A stretch of DNA of 64,000 nt from Trichobilharzia szidati (taxonomy: Eukaryota > Platyhelminthes > Trematoda > Strigeidida > Schistosomatidae): positions 120,396,110-120,460,109 of the forward strand of contig OX235279.1 of the NCBI GenBank assembly GCA_944472155.2, in the 5' to 3' direction. The translations under genes and the position numbers were made by a program. Below are positions 59,432 to 64,000 of the stretch, one piece after another. The notes beneath the pieces were generated by a model. That model had not been told where the DNA came from. It did no database searches and saw only the letters and a program-made list of their open reading frames with translations. Every line of letters begins with the position of its first letter. Within the stretch, counting starts at the first letter, position 1.

Positions 59432-62400
59432 GTATAAATGCACGACGAAGATAACTTCAAAGAATTCCCTGAGATGTTCGATCTTCTTTTTTGGTACAGA
59501 AGAGTCGATGGCTTTTTCAATTCTTAACCCTTGTGTTACGGTATATTTGATTGCGGTTCTTAATCATTACTTATTTCTCTGACAACGCCGACCACGCATC
59601 ACCTGCCAACATTCAAATCGAAAAAATCCTAAGCGGTGACTTATTCTTTCTGGTGCTGTTGTCATTGATATTTTTATATTTTGTTTCTATTTTTGTAAAT
59701 GCGAAATACAGACAATTCTACTAAATCGGAGATTCTGAATTCTGTCCTCTGTCCTCCGTTTTTGGTTGACTGGTTTATTGGTATTCAGTCTATGCGGACT
59801 GCAATTAAAAACAAACGTTACATTTTGGTGTCGCTATGGTGAGTTTCATCTTCAGATTTACCGTGTTAAATCCCAGATTGTGTTCAATGATCTGATATAA
59901 GGAGTTGGTCTAAGAATATTCGAGATGGCAAAAGTGGAGTTCACTTCATTACTACTGTTAGACTAAAAGCATGTAATCCACTGAAGGCTCTCTTATTTAT
60001 TTATTACAAATACGCCGATTTCATGTGGGGAGATTCTCAGTCTCACATAAGAAGCCAGGCAGTTTTCATACTTACCCCATTGGTGAATCACGTTTACAGT
60101 CTATAAGAATGTACAATGATTCACTGACGAATACTGTTCGTCACAGTCTACCTCTTGTTGATAGTGTCAACATCCCTTTGAAATCTTAAATTCGTAACAA
60201 TAGAGCCTATGATAATAATAATAATAATGGCAGTAATTAATTCAAAAATGCATAAGTAGTATCAAATTAGATTACTGGAGGTAGAGAGTGACCGGTGAAT
60301 TCCGAAGCATAAATCAGAAAATAGGTTGTCATTTGTACAACTTATGCTTAGTACATTGGTCGATCATGCAGGGAGAAAAATGCTTGAGGAATTCAGTCGA
60401 CTTAAGAATACATACATTGAGCACTTAATAATAAATCTTGTTTCTTCTGACGATGCAATAACTCATCTTTTGTTTTCTGTGATCTCCGTTCATAGTTTGT
60501 TATTAGGTTACAGTTTGTGAGAAATACGTTCTCTCTCTGAGATACAGGTACAGTGTCGAAATACATAAAGCCATGCATAGGTTAACAGACGAACGAGGTA
60601 TCCTGCTGTTAGTTTCTTTAGTTTAGTATTATACGGTACCGAGTGAGTGAAGGTATGTGCAAGAGTTTGAAGTATTTGCACTGCATATTATTAGAATCTC
60701 AACTTCAGCCTTTTATTCATCCGACCTGGAGAACAGAATGCATCATTTGCATACACTGCAGCTAGACATCTGTTGCAGGCAATCATACGTGCATACAACG
60801 TTTGCGCTTGTACATATATATAAGTGTTACTTGCATCATTGTCCTTGAATATGTTGATCAAAATGAAACCCTTGAAATATTTAATAATACTCATCGATCA
60901 ATTGGTTTCACTGAAGAAATGAAATCAGAAGGAGGATTTCCAGTTTTCGATTTCAGTTCGAGTTGAACTGATGGAGCAAGCGAGAGATCAGTCCACTGTA
61001 AATCCGAATAGAATGGGTTGCTGACTAACTTCACTAACTAGGCGTGTTCATTGAAGTCTCCAAGAGGAGAAACTGCACAGCACCTTGTCCTTATACATCA
61101 TTCCGCAAAGATAGCTACACCACGCTTCCAAACTTCTCTGATTATCACCTACATATTTTGGTGAACTGGATTGTTTCATGAAGTTGTCTATCATACTAAC
61201 TTAAATAGAAGAACAAAAGGTTCAGCGAAGAGTCTCTTTCCGGCGAATTCATTCACTTAGCTCTACAATCACATTTGTCTGCAATTATTGTGTGTGTATG
61301 TGCGTGTGTAGGTTGGGATTGTCAAACAAGCATACAAACAAGTCAGGGTTATTGTTTACGTCATCAAGATGTTTCAGAAATGTGGTGAATAATCAAATCT
61401 TAACTGTGTACCCACCCAATCATCTACAAAGTCGAAGGAAGCATCCGTAGAATGATAATTTTCCGTGTAATTCGCACTGCAGAGGCCTCAGTGATCCGGA
61501 AAGAAAACCGTGATTTATGTACACAGAAGAAACTTCTCCACCTCCTCCTTCTACCTTGAGTATAATTCCAACTTCTACTATCCTGTTAGTAATGCTTTTC
61601 TGAATTTCCTTATGACTTCTTAGTGTCATCTTTATGTCTCTGGATTCTGTCGAAACTGTGGCATCTTTGGTCGAGTAAAGAGCCTTTACGAACACGCTGA
61701 GCGACCTTCGTAGCCATGTTAACGGAAGTGCCAAATATGCAGATAGGTACTGATATTATGAGGCCACCCACAACTTCAAAAGGAAGCAGCCGATACACAT
61801 TAATGATGATCGGCTATTTTACCAAACGATGTAAAGTAGTGCCATTGTAACGGGAAGATACAGCTGCCTTCGACGGTGTGTTTGTTAGCCACTGGATATC
61901 TGTCTTCTGGTTATCACAATCATTGTATTCTAGTTGTGGCGCGTTCTTCGGAAGTCGACTTACTCCTGATGTCAGCAATGCATTTGACATTCAGAAGACT
62001 CACGCGAAGGAAAAGATCCAGAGGATCATGTTAACTGATCAGTCAAGAACGTACTTCTTGCTTTACTCTGCCAGCGCCTCCTCACCTATTACTCTCCAGT
62101 TCATTCACCAATAGGTTTTTATCGTCCCTTGCTTTTGCTTGATAATGAATCACGTCTCTTAGTTGAGGTTCACACACCACTTCTAACTTTTGAGCAGGTA
62201 GATCATACCTCTTATGTTCGAGAATTTCACAGCCTCCCGGTATTAAATTAGGATCAACTGTAGTCATCAGGCTATCACCAGAAAAATATCCATGATCCGC
62301 AAACATGTCTGACTCCACCACCAATCTGAATCATGCTCAATTTTCCGCGTCCCATGGCATGAGTTATTTAAAATCATGCGGGCACGCCCTCAAAATGCCT

Positions 62401-63359
62401 CTTTGTTGTTAGCAACAATCAGTTGAGACTTTAAGGTAAATCTTCGCAAAACAATCTTACCAGCTGAGACCAACCAGCATCTATCTGTGTGTAGCTCCAG
62501 CTGCTGGAATAACAAGTTATCTAGTCCGGAAACTTGATGCTGAAAACAGTGTCTCTGGAGAAAATAAGGCAGTGTAATGGAGTAAAATCTTATTTGATGA
62601 AACACTAACCAGTGTTCTGTTTTCTTTCCCTGCAGAGAGAGACTCTGAAATCAATTCCTTGACACAGCAGCAAGAACAATTTTTGAAGCTCTCAATAACG
62701 GGGACAAAATGGATGACAGACTGTTAAGTTTTGTTCTGCACACTCTGAATTCACTTTGTGCTGAATACATACTTCTTACCTAGCTTGAATTTTGTCTGAC
62801 AGTCTGTTTGTCACGGATGCAGCGTACCTACTCAATTCCGGCTGTGAAGTTTATATCACTGCCAGGATATGTTAGAGTGTATCTGTAGCATCATATGCAT
62901 TCAGGTTAACTTCTGCATTTCGGAAATATGTTTCTACGTTGCCAGTCTGGGAAATAGGACCAGATAAACCTGTTCGCTGTTCACTATGATAAGCATAAAT
63001 TTCGGAATCTGGTCAAGTAGTAATAATAATTTAGTAATGATACGCAAAATAAAAAAGTAAAAAAGAAACAAACTCGCAGTATTGAGGCGAGAGTTCCTCT
63101 GAGGTCTCACTAATTCAGACGATTGAGTTGAGTTCACGAGCAAGAGAGACTAATAGCTTTCTGCTCAACTGTAATTATTTAGCGTAGAGTAGAAATTAGT
63201 GGGTAAGGTAGGTCAGAAAAATAATTAGAACGTCTAAAATACAAAATATATTTTCGGACTGATTCTGTAAAGCGAGGATGTCTAATTGGCTAGCCAACCG
63301 AAGTTAACACGACAGCGCTGTAAATGGCACAAGTACTTGACCGCTTACCTTCAATTCAG

Positions 63360-63617
63360 TCAAGTTACTCTGACACTTATGGTTGGCAACCAGTGTTGCA
63401 TAGTGATGAAGCTGGAGTTATATTTTTCTACAATGTCCTACTCTTTTATGGACAAGCAGCTGAAGAAAGGATTGTCTGTCATGAATTTGTAATCACCTTT
63501 GCTGTCGGCAAATATTTTAGCCGCACTTATTATGAACTGCGTACCCGTAAAATCGGCTCAAAAGCCGATCTATTAACAGATGAGGAAACGACCTATAAAC
63601 ATCTAGCTTCTTATCAT
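63360..63617 (+). CDS. Unrecognised gene, exon b, copy 4
   Basis: Only the first of the three phase-0 exon candidates lies inside the window. It is open and identical in peptide to the other copies. Confidence 0.4.
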
Positions 63618-64000
63618 GTAAACCTACACATATTCATTTGCATTTCAACCTAAAAGAGGAAATGAGAGCTAAGAAATAATAAACCTCGAGAATACCGTAG
63701 CTTCATTCGGCATTCTTTAATAACGTGATGTGTAAAAGTTGCCTGAGAAAGCACATAAAGGAACATAGATACTGAATACAACTTAGGGAATCCTAGATTG
63801 TACTCGTGGCTTAGCATTATCTCTTGAAAAGACATTATGTGCACCAGAGTTGTGTACAGTGTTTACTGAAGTAAAAGCGTTTCAGTGCATGCATGAATAC
63901 GAACACATCTATTTATCATTCCATTATGTTAAAATGCAAGCAGTAATTTGGAATTACATCTATGGAACATCGCTGACTTGTAAATAAGATGCTTTGACTG

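Larger units (their letters stand above)
57700..64000 (+). repeat. Tandem unit, copy 4 (partial, 6301 bases)
   Basis: Runs off the right edge just before the plus-strand PLE. It agrees with copy 1 at 58591 (T), at 60493 (T) and in the ATA tract length near 60212. It agrees with copies 2 and 3 at 59885 and 60032, and with copy 3 alone at 63999. Confidence 0.9.

Noticed and set aside
58591..60493. Patchy copy 4 as proof of gene conversion on its own
   Set aside because: These sites alone fit a simple tree with copies 2 and 3 as closest relatives; only the conflicting site at 53638/63999 argues for exchange.
26659..64000. CRISPR or phage-type repeat array
   Set aside because: The repeats are 10 kb long, contiguous and spliced-gene-bearing in a eukaryotic context; there are no short repeats with spacers.

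Overview
The window looks like nuclear DNA of a flatworm, most likely a digenean trematode of the schistosome group. That is an inference from four things. The DNA is AT-rich. Exons are short and bounded by GT/AG. Penelope-like elements (PLEs) with GIY-YIG endonucleases, RTE-type and CR1/Jockey-like non-LTR retrotransposons, and tRNA-derived SINEs are dense. Many reading frames match platyhelminth transposon proteins. There are no operons, ribosome binding sites or other bacterial features.

Left part (1-26165). Single-copy host sequence is broken up by old retroelements. The best host gene is on the minus strand. Four exons (22785-22582, 22541-22284, 10578-10171, 9114-8767) have good splice sites and are all in phase 0; a fifth candidate lies at 4415-4321. 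The product is not recognised. The roughly 11.7 kb gap between its second and third detected exons is filled with retroelements. These are a CR1/Jockey-like RT split by a 2.07 kb insertion (10840-14790), an RTE endonuclease (15790-16493), a minus-strand CR1/Jockey-like RT (16565-17995), two RTE RT pieces (18190-20215) and palindromic PLE ends. Other PLE, RTE and SINE remnants lie at 1010-1235, 3060-4040, 5715-5990, 6945-7135 and 8131-8310.

Right part (26659-64000). After a 493-base assembly gap the sequence is a head-to-tail tandem array of a unit of about 10.34 kb: three whole copies (10343, 10340 and 10358 bases) and 6.3 kb of a fourth. Each unit carries, in order: (1) three spliceable exons of a kelch-like (KLHL-type) BTB-BACK protein, with a one-base frameshift inside BACK shared by every copy, no first BTB exon and no kelch repeats; (2) a chain of three phase-compatible exons of an unrecognised protein; (3) a plus-strand PLE fragment with a GIY-YIG domain; (4) a minus-strand PLE fragment, also with GIY-YIG, ending in a hammerhead-like motif; (5) a 319-336 bp solo LTR with a CTAG target duplication. 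The two PLE fragments converge.

The copies are nearly identical. Their sparse variants do not fit one simple tree, which suggests exchange between copies. The array is best read as a young macrosatellite or segmental tandem duplication built from a broken BTB-BACK gene piece and mobile-element debris. Its edges are not visible: the left one falls in the gap and the right one beyond the window.

Two recurrent short structures deserve attention. Both have the layout stem I, core, stem II, then GAAACGU(C/U), then stem I, as in the minimal hammerhead ribozymes reported from PLEs.
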